DNA of 64,000 nucleotides from Termitomyces sp. T153. Its lineage: Eukaryota; Basidiomycota; Agaricomycetes; Agaricales; Lyophyllaceae. Position 1 is the first letter of the stretch, and every line of letters begins with the position of its first letter. The DNA is taken from contig JACKQL020000015.1 of the NCBI GenBank assembly GCA_018296165.2, positions 620,001 through 684,000 of the forward strand, written 5' to 3'. Positions 44,153 through 56,236 of this stretch are shown piece by piece. A program made the position numbers and the translations under genes. Under the pieces are notes generated by a model, which saw only the letters and a list, made by a program, of their open reading frames with translations, ran no database searches and was not told where the DNA came from.

Positions 44153-46015
44153 GTATCTGTATCCTACATATATATTCTCTTTGTTTGTGCCCTGACTCTG
44201 AGCAGGCCCCAGGAAACTTGCTTATATGTCTCTCCTAAAAATAGCATATTTCAGATTTCAGACCCTAAAAATGGCCAAATCTTGGTCCAAATATAGCATA
44301 TTCTAGGCACTTTTTGCCCATGCAGCAGAAAAATTTTGAGACCTTTGCCCTTTTGATAGTGTATTTTATGACCATATGGACAATCTGATGTGGTGGTCAA
44401 GCCTGTGATCATACTCCATTAAGCCCCACTGCCATTTTCTTTGGACACTGTCTGCTTGACTCACCAATCTTTTCATGCAGTCATAGACAGTATCACTTAC
44501 ACACATATGCACATACTGACTCATTCCTATATCATCTGGGTCCACACATCTTTGAGCCATTGGAACAAGAGGTTCAGCTCGAAGCAAAATTTACATTGAA
44601 GGAGGGTCCAAATGCTCGATCCGCAGCTTTGACATGCAGAGACATAACAAAAAAGCTTCCTAAATTGATTATATGTATTCCTGCTAGGAAGCAGGACAGG
44701 TAGCATAGGAGAATTCCATCTCTCATGTTATTCTTTGTACATGAGTTAATGGTCACATGCCATCAAAAATCACGTGAAAAGAACCTTAGTCCAGAAATAG
44801 CGTATTGGAGCCCCATTTTGGGGGTAAATTTTGGACAGACCTATAGAGGAGCTTCCCGGGGCCTCCCTGAGCATTCCGGCCACCATTGTGTTCTGTTGGC
44901 CAATGGCCCCTACTCATGGTATACACTGAGCCAGTTCTGCTATACCTTTCCTGCTCATCCCATGAGACTATCATGGATGTGCCCATGCTCGATTTGGCTT
45001 CAAGCGATAACCACCTCGATCTAGACATGAGTGGAAATGAATGGTGGCAGCGGCTACTACTAGTATTCCACTATTTCGCTCCATTGAATCACCAAAGTTG
45101 GCTGACTCGGGAACACGTCTGTGCCATGACCCACTTTCACAATCGATCCGGATTCTTTCGGACTTGCTAATTCCCTAACTTTTTCGGGCGGACATGTGGC
45201 ATGCCGATGTGCGAGTAACATTGGGGAGCGTTTCCCCAGCTGAACAATGAGTTTATTTTGAATGTAAAGCCGTGATGGCCTGTTCATTTCCAACATTACC
45301 TTTTCATGTACTGGTTCTATGTCAATCGATCTTCTCGAATATGAACACTCAGCAATAAGTATTGCGTAACGGGCGTGATGAAGTCAACTTCACCTTTCAG
45401 CTACATCATCCGACTCAGAGCCTGAGAGTACGCACTTTCGACATTCGCTAACAAATTTGTCTAGACTGTCAAGTTGAAGCTTGCTCCCATGCGCTGGCAA
45501 ATAAGTAATGATCAGGCTTCTCTCTGAATAACATATCTTATCCAACACTTTTGTCACCCGAGGCCCCAGGCCCAAACGATCAAGTCAAAAACACCAGAGC
45601 ATCAGAGAGTTGTTTTTCATGTATGCCCCTCTGAGCCTTAGCTTTATTCATTGTCGACATCTTTCTGAGCAACTCAACAGCAACTGCTACCCTGCGTCTG
45701 AACTGGAAAGCGTGTTCGATATAAATATATATATATCCCACGGTCAGGGAGACCGACCTTGAGGTAAACACGTTTCTGATCTTATCCATGCGTGGTTGAT
45801 AATCTTGTCTGGATCCTTGGATTCCCCGGCAATATGCTAATCATAAGAGCACGTTCACGAGCACTTCTTTTTGCCTATAAAACCTTTGTGCTCCCAGGCC
45901 TTGTGAAGCTCCCTTTGAGCCACCCTGACTTCTCCTCCGGTCCTCGGTTGCTACCTTACCTACTCTCAGGAATATCTGGCTCGACCACAACAATCACCTT
46001 GCCTTGAGAATCAGA
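44153..46015. other. TE/gene boundary region, no gene called
   Basis: CpG returns to normal from about 44,570. A minus frame (44,587-44,366; RAEPLVPMAQRCVDPDDIG...) and two minus frames at 45,789-45,390 are open, but have no recognisable domain and no clear splice structure. AT-rich tatatatat lies near 45,725. The last few hundred bases should hold the promoter and 5' UTR of the gene at 46,016. Confidence 0.4.
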
Positions 46016-47383
46016 ATGACAGAATACACTACCTCGTCACAGGCAATTCGGGAATATATGAGTTCTCGTGAAAGGACAGCTTACTGGGTTGAGACGAACA
46101 GAGACAGAAACTTACTATCTCCCTCTGCACCACCTTCCGTATTGGACGGATGGGTGCCGTCATCTCCCGTGTCGGAGGCAGAGAGCTCGCATTCTGAGCC
46201 ACCGCATATGATCTTGCGCTACGGTAATGGGGTTGAAGTGCCGATCCCGAATAGTGCAGATTCAAACTCGGGCTCTTGGTCAAGCAGGTCAAGACACAGA
46301 CGGAGCGATAGTAGATCGCGCTCATCAAGTTCTCCGAGATCGACGAGCTCTCGACACCGTACAATGTCTGGGCCTCATCCTAGCTCTTCGCTGGCTCACT
46401 CTGGCCCATACGGAATGTTGAATCAGGCGCCGCCGGCCCCTGAGGAGATCAGAGTTTTACCTTCGGTCGACCCACGACTCTCTTCAGCCAACTTGAACCA
46501 ACCCCGCTCCAAGTCCCTTCCCAGATCAGTTGAACATCCAATTCGGCATGATCCAGTCCCAGGACTCTCAACTAACCCACGCATCCGTACGCCGTACCCA
46601 GGAGCGACTTCGCCCTCGGCACGCGGGCCGCTGCCGCCACTACAGGTACCCACTCAGCCACTACCTTCTGCGCCAAATGTTGCACCATGGCATTCGTATT
46701 CGCAAGCGCGAGCGCCGCCACACTTGCACAAACAACCACCAGCAATCATTTATGCGCCCTCTAACACGACTTCACGACCACATTACACACCACCTGCTAT
46801 CTACCACTATCCTCCGCCGATGGGACCAAACGGAATGGCCTACAGCCACTCTGCGCCCGTAGGTTCGCAGTATCTACGGAGCACTGTGCCACCTGCGACG
46901 GTGCAACCACCTCCATACGCATTTACACGGCCTCGGGAGCAACAGCGTAGTGCGACATTGAATGGGCGTAGCAATACCTGGGGTTATCATGACCAGAGCC
47001 GTTCGCTTCCCATGGTACCACCCCCTCTCTCCCTCTCTTCATCCTCAGATTCGCTCAATAGTGATAACTCTGGAAGTACGTATTACGTTCTCCCATCTGC
47101 GGGTCAAAAGATACATGTACTCGTGAGTTCATCGACCCCTTTTCCAGATGGATCATGTGGTAACTTAGTTTGGCAGCCTCCCAGCCCTCAATCGTCAATC
47201 GGTACTGCTACTTCGACAACGCGGTCAGCAAACTCACCTCATTCGCCCAACAAGAAGACGAATCTCTTCCAGCGTCTCTTTAGCTTTGCCGGCAGATTCT
47301 CTGGTGGAGAGAACAGATATGTTGAGCGGAGACATTCGGTGAGTGGAGTCGATCGAAGAAGACCTAGCGTTACACGGCATTGA
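46016..47383 (+). CDS. Hypothetical disordered Ser/Pro-rich protein
   Basis: Single-exon ORF of 455 codons. The first ATG in frame is at 46,016 (MTEYTTSSQ); the frame is open a few codons further up, but without an ATG. Most of the protein is predicted to be disordered: an RS-like Arg/Ser stretch (about residues 95-125: RSRHRRSDSRSRSSSSPRS), then long Pro/Ser/Tyr-rich segments with PPxY-like words (PPPYAF, HYPPPMG). The only compact part is near residues 355-390 (STYYVLPSAGQKIHVLVS), which looks like a short conserved hydrophobic patch. A basic/hydrophobic segment follows (TNLFQRLFSFAGRF) and then a Arg-rich tail (VERRHSVSGVDRRRPS). No signal peptide or membrane segment. Function unknown; a signalling or RNA-linked scaffold is possible, but unsupported. 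Confidence 0.75.
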   Translation: MTEYTTSSQAIREYMSSRERTAYWVETNRDRNLLSPSAPPSVLDGWVPSSPVSEAESSHSEPPHMILRYGNGVEVPIPNSADSNSGSWSSRSRHRRSDSRSRSSSSPRSTSSRHRTMSGPHPSSSLAHSGPYGMLNQAPPAPEEIRVLPSVDPRLSSANLNQPRSKSLPRSVEHPIRHDPVPGLSTNPRIRTPYPGATSPSARGPLPPLQVPTQPLPSAPNVAPWHSYSQARAPPHLHKQPPAIIYAPSNTTSRPHYTPPAIYHYPPPMGPNGMAYSHSAPVGSQYLRSTVPPATVQPPPYAFTRPREQQRSATLNGRSNTWGYHDQSRSLPMVPPPLSLSSSSDSLNSDNSGSTYYVLPSAGQKIHVLVSSSTPFPDGSCGNLVWQPPSPQSSIGTATSTTRSANSPHSPNKKTNLFQRLFSFAGRFSGGENRYVERRHSVSGVDRRRPSVTRH

Positions 47384-48378
47384 AGAAGAAAATGCGACAT
47401 ATGACAAGACAATTAACGGATTGTCTATGATGATACATACTGATTCACCATTAGATTGAGTTCCTCCACTACTGACCTCTACTACATACTCTTCGTGATT
47501 CCGAAGTGCAACTCTCCTTCCTTCAAGTATATTCTCTGATACTTTCCCTCTTCGTTTTCTCTCACTCTTTCATCGTCCACTAACAGCCCACTTAATATAC
47601 TTAGGAAGTGCCACATCTACTCGGAACCCATGACTACGACGAGTATTGTTATTTCTCTGGTTTCTCGCGACTCTCTAAAATAAATCCCAGTGAAAGTTTG
47701 ATAACGACCTGTATACTGAACTTACTTCCTACCTCAAGTTGCCGCAAGGCATCACATGGACCCTCAACGGTCCGGCCTCCGTATCCGAATGGGATGTTCA
47801 TAGAATCGACGGACCTTATTTGGCACGGCCCAAATCATCTGCAAAATTTTCTTTGCTTCTCCTTGCGAAAAGTCGAACAAAATGAGAAATGAATCCAATA
47901 CAACAGGAACATATGACTCACGTTTTCATTTCGGACTTGGGCGCACCGTCTGAGTAATGTGTCAAGGCATGTTGACTCAAGATATATACAGTAAGTAATA
48001 CCCTGTGGATACTTTAAACATGCCACTCGGCAGAGACGATTTTCCAAGTAACTTTCAATTATGATTGTCAGTCTTCACTGCAGTTCATAAGACGCGTGAT
48101 TTCGCATCATGAAGGTAAACAGAGCCATAGAAGCTGAGGTCCAGATTCGAATGCCTATTTCAGTCCTCAGTGAAACTGTCGAGGAAATTCTTATGGCACA
48201 AGGCTCTGAACTGCCCTGAATCTAAGGAAAGGCAACTGGAATGACAATACAGTCTGTCTTCATGAATGATGAGATTATCAATCATGCGTGACTTGTGACG
48301 GAACGCGACACGACTTCCGACCACGTTGGCCGGAACCCAAGCCGGCCGAAACAACGAGCTTGAAACAACGAGCTCTCG
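47384..48378. other. Intergenic, no gene seen
   Basis: Frames on both strands are short and featureless. It separates two plus-strand genes and probably holds the terminator of one and the promoter of the other. Confidence 0.5.
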
Positions 48379-50795
48379 ATGTCTCCAACGACATCGACGC
48401 GCACAATAGCACCGCAAGCTTCTTCATCCACCGTCACAATTGCGCCACGCCCACGCCCTCGCCATCCCAAGAAACCAGCAAAGCACGTCGCCTCTCCTCG
48501 TGTTCGAATTGATATTCCGCCCCCTCACCCTGTAACCATCTCCGGACTAGACTCCGAGATCTCTCCTCTGACGCCGACTTCTTCGTCTCCGCTTGAACGT
48601 AGATATGTTCAGGAATTCCCTCGGTTATCCCCTGAGCCAACCCCCATCGCCTCCTCATCACAAACTAGTAAGAAGCTGGCGAAGACGGATAGCCCACATA
48701 AACGGGCTCATAAATCCAGCTCACTGGATACTTTGAATCTAAGCAAACTTGGGACACGCGTTTTTGTCCTTATTGATTACCGCGCGCATGTCCTGGAGCC
48801 GGACGACCTCGGAGAAACCAGGTCTCAGAAGGACTGGATATGGTGGCCTGGCAAGGTCTTATCGTCTCATCGCTGTACCTGTTGCACCACTGATTATCTT
48901 GATTGTGAATGTGAATGACGTAGGTTATCTCTGTGAAACCCACTACGAGGCCTTTGCGAGTCGCCCTTGCCAATCCTTCTGGTTTCCATGTGAAAACCGT
49001 TGAAATTTTTGATCCATGCGAATTGAATATCCTCCCTTGGCTAAACTCTGCCGGACGAATACGATATGAAGAGCCTATCTTTGCAAATCACTTTTCATTC
49101 GGTGACGTACATGCGTCGCCAAAGAAAAGAAAGAAGGTCGATAAGGAGGGTTTGAAGCGTCGGTGGCGCCTTGCTGTGAAAGAATTGGACAGCACAGCTC
49201 CAAATGAACCTCCTTCCCCGAGGAAACTACCTGCCTCTTCTACCAATAAGTCCAAGGTGACGCGCACATCTCCGTTTCCAGGAGTGGATGACGGCTATGA
49301 CAGCGACTTGCCCGAAGTGGGCACCGAAGAATTCCGAACATATCCTCCCTCCGCTCCTTCAAGCCCGATCAAGGGTCCTCTCATTCCAATTGTGCCTCAG
49401 CGTAGCATGAAGCGGAAAAGGAGCTTGAGTTTGGATGCCATCGAGGTTGTAGCCCCGAGATGGTCACCCCGCCCTCCCGATATATCTATCACCATCCCAG
49501 GGGAACTGGTATTAGCCGTCGAGAGGGCGTCGGACTCGCTATACTGGCCTGCGAGAGTACTGGACTATGTACCTGCGGATAAGCCGACAAAAATAGACAA
49601 ATATCATGTCGAGTTTCTTGACGGAAAAATACAGTCTATCCCCCGGCACTGGTTCTGTATAGCAGAGGAGGAAAAATTCGCTACATGCAAGGTCGGTGGT
49701 TCTGCTGTTTTTTTTATATCACTTTCTAATATTTATTACTGAAAGCTTGGCGAGTGGGACAGCACTGTCGTGGAATTGCGAAACGACGATGAAGACAATC
49801 TTTCAGAGCAGGAAAGTGAATTCGAAAGGTCCCACAGTCCATCACCTACTATCCCTCCCCCTTCTGCTGAGGACTTCAAGCTCTTCAGCATTCGAGAACA
49901 ATTTGCATATGTAAAGCCCATCCTGTCCGCCATACTCAACGAAGACTTTCCACCTGCTCTGCAAAGGCACACAGATTTTATTGCTGGCGGCTCTAAAAGG
50001 AAAAATGTTGTAGAGGAGGCAAGCCTCAGAGGCCAAATAGATCCGCGTGATGTGGATGCTATTCAACGCTACGTGACTGAATGGTGCTTGCGGGATGAGC
50101 AGCGAGCACAGGTGATCACGGATGAAGAGGACATCTCTGCGCCTCTAAGTGAAGACATGGTTGACAATTATGCCCCATCAATTGATCGGTCTCTATCACC
50201 AACGGCGACCGAAATATTGTCAGAGGCCGAATTCCCGCCGTCTTCCTTCGTTACTTCTTCAGAGGTACGAGTTAGTTCAGTTGTCAACAAGATATAGTCT
50301 CATGCTGCATAGGGGAAACAGGGCACCTCCAGCATAACTCATATAAATCTCCATACTAATCTCCCGAGACAGTATGGTTCTGAAGCATTTGAGGCTCTAT
50401 CTCGAAGCGAGAAAAATGATGTGAGTGACCTTGATTTGGCCATCTTATCAATTTGACTGATCAGCTACCGCCATCGATAGTATTGCCTGAACGTCCTTCT
50501 CCCTGAGGCTATCTTACAGATTTTGCTATGGCGGACTGGCGAAAGGACTTCCCTCGACCTTCTAGGGACCGTGGAAGAGGCCAGTCTACATGCCAAGGGT
50601 CTCGAGTTGCTCAGGGCTTCAGATTGGGTAAACGATGTCATGCGTCTTAGAATGGCTACTGTAGGACAGCTTGGAAAATCCAAAAGAAACAATAGTAGTA
50701 AAGGCCATGCCAAGGATGATGACGGAGAGATACTATATAGTATTACGGGGCGCCCGCGGAGGGGTGCAGGGGCTCCAAAGACTTACTTGGAATAG
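48379..50795 (+). CDS. Protein with two PWWP/Tudor-like modules (five exons)
   Basis: Model: 48,379-48,855, 48,924-49,691, 49,746-50,264, 50,373-50,420 and 50,481-50,795. Every junction is phase 0. The fourth exon could instead start at 50,313, also in frame. Protein about 707 residues. A disordered Ser/Pro N-terminus is followed by a first module at about 119-200 (GTRVFVLIDYR...DWIWWPGK, continuing across the intron as VISVKP...VEIFDPCELNILPW). A basic linker (SPKKRKKVDKEGLKRRWRLAVKE) holds a likely nuclear localisation signal. A second module is at about 350-415 (ELVLAVERASDSLYWPARVLDY...HVEFLDGKIQSIPRHWF). The C-terminal half has YVKPILSAIL and DVDAIQRYVTEWCLRDEQ blocks. WPGKV and WPARV are the hallmark of PWWP/Tudor folds that bind methylated histone tails or DNA, so a chromatin role is inferred. 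The exact family name is unknown to me. Confidence 0.75.
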
Positions 50796-53497
50796 TAAGG
50801 AATTTCAAGTCTCATAAGTCATGTAGTATGTAAGATTTCATCCGAGGAGACCATCTCATTTCGTGTTCCAGGTTAGTGGCGAAAATCCTCTCTGGCAGCC
50901 TCTATGGGAAGGTATCCAGCGACTCTCTACGTAGCCCGTAGCCTTCGTATTATCCGCACCTTGAGAAAAACTAAAGATTATCTCAATCTTCTGAGGGCAA
51001 ACATTGCTCAATGTGAGCAATATTAATTGCCTCTAGCTAATCTGATGGAAGAAATGAACTCATTTTCTTAGAGCATACATAAATGGGTTGAGCAACAAGC
51101 AGAAGAATACCATGAAAGTGTTCTGTTTTCAACACTCGTACCTCCTGACAACCTCTACCATGAATGATAAATATATCAGCAAATTTGGGCAATTCTAGCA
51201 GGCCACGTTTCATAGCGTTTTGGGAATGACTCCTGGTAGCCAAGCAATCGGATACCATGCCTTCCATTCAGAACTGCCTACAGCACCAGTCATTGGAGAA
51301 GATAAGCAGATTTGAATGTCTCTGCAAAAGCAACACTCTCAACTTATTTATACTAATATCATCCCGACTTCCATGTGTCTTAGACAATTCCAGTACATGC
51401 AACCTCTGTGTTTATGTTCTTGTCAGCCTTTCACCTTCAAGCTGAAGTCACCTGAGGACTTATTCTCGGGAAATGACTTTCTATAATTGTAGTCCTAGTT
51501 ACATACTTCAGTATTTGCATCAACAGATATGGAGAATCTGAGTTACAGCTGATGTCTGGGCTCTGGAGAACTTCCAGCTGTTATTACAAGGATACACGCA
51601 TTACGTGACACAAGTCCAAAGAGATTGATCTCGGTTCTGGACCAGGGACACAAGAATGGGTTCGACTCAACTGTGAAGTTGTCCTGGGGCGTCTGATTAA
51701 TCCGCTGTTGCTCAGTCATGCTCAGTTGTACCATCAGACTCAGACACAAGCCATAAGTAAAAGTGCGCCCAGCCAATTCTACGTAGTAAAAGCCTTATAG
51801 ATGTATGCAGCGATATTTTTGTGATGACTGTAATCGCTAGAGGGATGGAGAGCGCACGATATGCGAGGATGATCGAGCCACAGTCAGAGAGCTCGCGTGG
51901 ACTGAGGTTGAAAGTGGGTCATCCAGAAGTAACGCTGCGGGAGAGGTCAAATACAGATTACGCCACACATAACATCCACTCCAAAGTTGAACTGCGCACA
52001 GGAAGCGATGGAGATATGGGAGGTTTTGCGATTCTTGCATCAAAAACATTGTGGTCTAACCACGGGAAATCTTGGATCATTTTCCACTCATCCTGTTCCT
52101 TTAGGTGCTCTTCTTCCAGGAGGAGATAACCGCATGTATATTCGGGATGATCGCCACAACACGGACTTTCACTCCACCATCCATACTCACGGTTCATATC
52201 CGTAGATCATCATTTTGACGCGTAGTACATCCATGTTCAATGTCTCATCAGCTTGCGGCCCCGCCCACGGAAACTGATTAGCAATTTTCGACATTTTCGG
52301 TCAGTGTAAAAAGGATTCCTGTTAGTACTAACCAATTGGAGTATGAAATTTGAGTGAGAATACGTGGTTACATGCCTTGAAGTTTTTACACTCGACGTGG
52401 TACGGTTCTCTTATCCTACCGTCTGGCATTGCTTGACATGTCCCATAAGCTCTGAGAATGTAACGTTTTTTCACTCGCTGATCAATAAATAACGACTTCA
52501 CTTTGAGCACGTAACATCTCTATAAAATCTCAGCATAGAGTTCATAACTATTCCCTCAATACTTGGACTTTCACATGCTTACCTGCAGAAGTTGCGGCTT
52601 ACGACATACATGGCATGGAGAGTTCGCAGAGACATCAGTAGGTTCACCCCGCTCCATCTCTCTCACTACCTGGTCGAGAACCTCAGCAAAGTTGTCGTCG
52701 GCTATCACACAGCTGAGTTGCATTTTGTGGACTCCAAATTCACATACCCAGTTTCCAACTCCGCGTTCCGGTTAGCAGGGACCAAGCTCTTCTAGAAAAT
52801 GTACAGAGCCATGTTCCAACGTTGAGATTACTGAAAAAGCCTCATATTTTGACGCTGCTGCTGCGGAATTCGTGTGGCGTAACGACATCGTCTTAGAATT
52901 GTCAAAAGTTCTTAGTCACCCAAGCTCTTGCCGGTCGAGGGAAAAAACGTCATTGAGCACCTAGATTAACACGAAGCTGTTCAGACCAGCAGCCGAAATG
53001 TAACCTCGACGCATACAACCCAGTAAACAAGATAAGAAATAATAGAAAAAAAAAATTCGACGCGCGCTGTAGGATGGATCTGTATGGGCTGTTTGTACGT
53101 CTAAGCATCGTCTTGAGGAACTGCAAAAAAAAACAAGAGGTAGGGTGTGAAAACCCAGGGTATATATGCATAAGAGGCGAAAAAATTATATGCGTAGAAT
53201 AAGGATAAGGGAGTCACAGGCGGAATTGCTAGTTTTGCGCGGGTGGGAGATGGCGGGAAATAAATATGAAATAGCATATAAAAAATCCAGCCACTAAAGG
53301 TGAAAACGAGACGCAGGAGGAAATGCGTCATCGAACATCGAAGAGATCGTGAACAAAGAGAAGGGGGAAATGATGTAGAGTAAAGTCAGACCATTGTCAT
53401 GAAGGGGCGTCACGTCATATTGCATCATCACATTACCGAATACCCGAACACCAAATATATAGGGGCGGCGACGGTAGGCAGGGGTGCTCACGCGCCA
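50796..53497. other. Intergenic with scattered short frames, no gene called
   Basis: About 2.7 kb. Plus frames at 52,563-52,795 (for example HLSHYLVENLSKVVVGYHTAELHF) look protein-like and could be a gene remnant, but no family is recognised. The last few hundred bases are the 3' region of the transporter on the minus strand. No repeats or RNA genes seen. Confidence 0.4.
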
Positions 53498-55172
53498 TCA
53501 AGGGCTGCTGGTATCATCCGAATGCAACGGGCTAGGCTCAATGGGTGTCGGGGCGCGGGAGGGCAAGCGGGATGGTGTCCGGGAAGCGTAGGGAGAGCCA
53601 TACGGCGCTTGATTGTACCTAGTCGTGTCCAGCATCTCCCCAAACGCGTCTCCGTTCATCTTTGAACCAGGAGGCTTGATACCGAGAGCAGAAGCAATAG
53701 CTAGTGAAGTCGAAGATTTCTTGCGCGAGAACTGGCCGAGGATGGGCTCGTCAGGGGCGATAGGGCTTCCGATGAAGGCGCCTTTCTCAGACATTCGGGT
53801 GAGGGTAATGATGGGTTCCTTGTTGGCGGGCTGGTTGTACATCCATGTAGCACTAAGGACAGTAGAGGCGCCAACGATGAAGGAGAAGGTGATGTGAAAG
53901 TCGAACAGGAAGACAGAGGCGAGGAAGGAGAGGACGATGGACAGACTCGTTGCAAAGCCTTTCAGGATGTTGTCAGAGTACTTGATAACGACCGCGGTGA
54001 TAAGACCGCCGAAGACTTGGATGGCAACGGTGGCCCAGGCCCAAGTGCCGAAGTTACGGAAAAGGTCGTACAAGAAACCTTGAGAGTCTACAGGCTTCTC
54101 TGAGTAGATGATCGGCAAGAGCGCGGGAATAAGGGAAAATAGAGAGAGTTGAACGTTCCGCACCCAGAGGTCCGCGCGCGAGTTTTTGAGGACCATCTCG
54201 AAATACACTCCTGCTAAGCCCGAGGTGAAACATGCCGCGGTAACGGCTCCAAAACCTTTCATAGGGTTCATGATGTGCACATGCTGGTATTCTTGTGCAC
54301 TGCCAACCGTCGTGGGTTTGGGTCGCACATCCCCACCAGAGGTCTGAATTTGAACGATGGCGACGCCGATAGCGAGAAAGAACAGCGAAAGCCATTTTGT
54401 AGGGCTAAGTTTCTTGCGAAGAAGCGCGACAGAGAAGGCGGCAGTTGTTAGGATTTTCATTTGGTACGTCACTTGGAAAGTAGCCACTGGAAGATTGCTG
54501 ATTGCGACGAACTGCAGCGAATTCTGCACGACATATAGAAGAGCGGGGATGGAGAGTTTCCAACAATCTCTGCTGAAAATTTCACCGCAGACGGTCCAGA
54601 ATGGGCGTGTGCCGGGATAGGGGAGAGAGCAAATTATGCCCCATAAAGACTTGCGATGCCAGGGTATCTCCACAACTTCTCGTGTTCTTGAAAGGGCGAT
54701 GAGGAACGATATCGTACCCTTGAGTATTTCATTGAGGAAAACGGCAGCAGCAGGCGAGTATGCCAGCGAAGGCGGTATCGAAACACGTGAGTAGTGCATC
54801 ACGATAGAGAGCGCTGCGTTTTGGACGGCCAAAGTTACGAGTCTAGTTAATGTTTGCTCGTAAGGATATTTCAAAGCAAACAGGACAAAAGAGAACGCAC
54901 GAAACATATTTGATTGGGACACCACATATTTTCGGACCCTCTATTGGACTGATAGGGCTGACCGAGGGACCCTTGTCTGCCAGAGGGAATGTGGCAGAGG
55001 GCAACAAAGGCGATAGTCGGGGGGAGGACTGGTGGCTAGGTGGAGCAGAAACACCGAGCGACGACGACGAACGTGCTATCGGGAGGGTCCGATAGTGCAT
55101 GTCGGGAGATGGTGGGTTTGATGCAGACACGTTGACAGCAGAATGGCGTGGCATGGATCTTGGGTGTGCCAT
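53498..55172 (-). CDS. Nucleotide-sugar transporter, probably UDP-galactose (SLC35A family)
   Basis: Golgi antiporter that brings nucleotide sugars into the lumen for glycosylation. Two exons on the minus strand: 55,172-54,901 and 54,842-53,498. The intron (54,900-54,843, GTGCGT...CTAG) keeps frame, joining ...GVPIKYV to SLVTLAVQNAALSIVMHYSR. Total 538 residues. The N-terminal 70 residues are disordered and cytoplasmic. About ten membrane segments follow. Family signatures: FQVTYQMKILTTA, TKWLSLFFLAIGVAIVQ, GLAGVYFEMVLK, and GGLITAVVIKYSDNILKGFA with SLSIVLS. The C-terminal 100 residues are a Ser/Pro-rich cytosolic tail. The family includes UDP-Gal, UDP-GlcNAc and CMP-sialate transporters; the match is closest to the UDP-galactose type (S. 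pombe Gms1-like), but substrate cannot be proven from sequence. Confidence 0.9.
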
Positions 55173-56236
55173 AGATGCGCACGTTGATGTTCGATATTAG
55201 ATATCTAGTGAGTAGAACCTGACAATTGTGAGCTTGGGGGCCAGATGGCAGGGGAAGTAGGCGTACCGGTCGTTATGGCAGATGGGGCACGAGCAGCGTG
55301 TACGGCGAGGGCACACTGGGGAGGGTACAGAAGCTGAAGGACGTAGAAGGCAAGAAACGTAGGCAGGAAGTTGGCCAGTGTTCAGTTCCAGACGACACTG
55401 ATTCCGGAAGCGGCTGTCACAAAAATCTGTTTGCCCGGAAGAAAAGTATTCAATTCATTCCCACGTGCGTCTCATCAAAGCTTCTTATCAAACTTCCTAC
55501 TACGGCAATGTATGTACATAACCCTCAGCGGACTCTCATGCCATAACGTAGACTTCAGTCAGTCGTTGTGCTAACGTCATCTACAAAGAACACATGAGCA
55601 CTGGATTAAAATGAAAACTGACTGGGTTGCGTGCCGCCTCAGCCTCGCCTTTATTTCTCCATGCGCACCCAGCCATCGCGTCTTCGTCCAAAAAGGACAG
55701 CAGAAAACACGACGCCCCAGATATTTCCAGAGTTCTCGCTGAGTAGCGAAATGGGGTGCGTTCCTTTACCAGGATTTTCTTCATCGGCGCACACACAACC
55801 CAGTAATAGATATACAGAATGAAGATCAAACTCACAACTGAGTAGCCACGAGACGGACGCGAGAAAATGCATGTGTATTGAAGGAAATTGACGGACTAGT
55901 ACAAGGTGAAGAAACGAATAGGGTAAGATGTGAGAAAGCTCCAGGTGATCTCGCGTCCTGGCTCCTCGACCAGAGGGAGGAGCAATCGGCATAGATTGTT
56001 TTTGAGAATCTCCTCCTGTTAAAGAGCTATTCTTCGACGCTTGTCTGGACCATCCACCCTTGTGCACAAGAATGCGCTGCCTTGAAAGGCGGAGGACAGG
56101 ACAGTAATTTGAACGTCGTGAGGTTTATTTGAAAAAAAAAACGCTGAGGACTTTTAAATCTGAGTGCGGGGATTGCCGAGCGGAGTTCGCAAATTTCTTG
56201 CGTCAAAGCACAGCAGAAATTCAGAATATTGGCTGG
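55173..56236. other. Intergenic between divergent genes
   Basis: Holds the 5' region of the transporter (leftward) and of the ribosomal protein gene (rightward). A minus frame at 56,067-55,651 ends in a run (ENSGNIWGVVFSAVLFGRRRDGW) that could be the last exon of a small gene, but start and splice sites are unclear. Confidence 0.4.

Noticed and set aside
44366..45789. Minus-strand frames as real genes
   Set aside because: No domain, no clear start, no splice sites that join them; kept only as part of the region note.
53613..54620. Plus-strand ORFs overlapping the transporter
   Set aside because: Antisense shadows of the minus-strand transporter, which has the family motifs and the frame-keeping intron.
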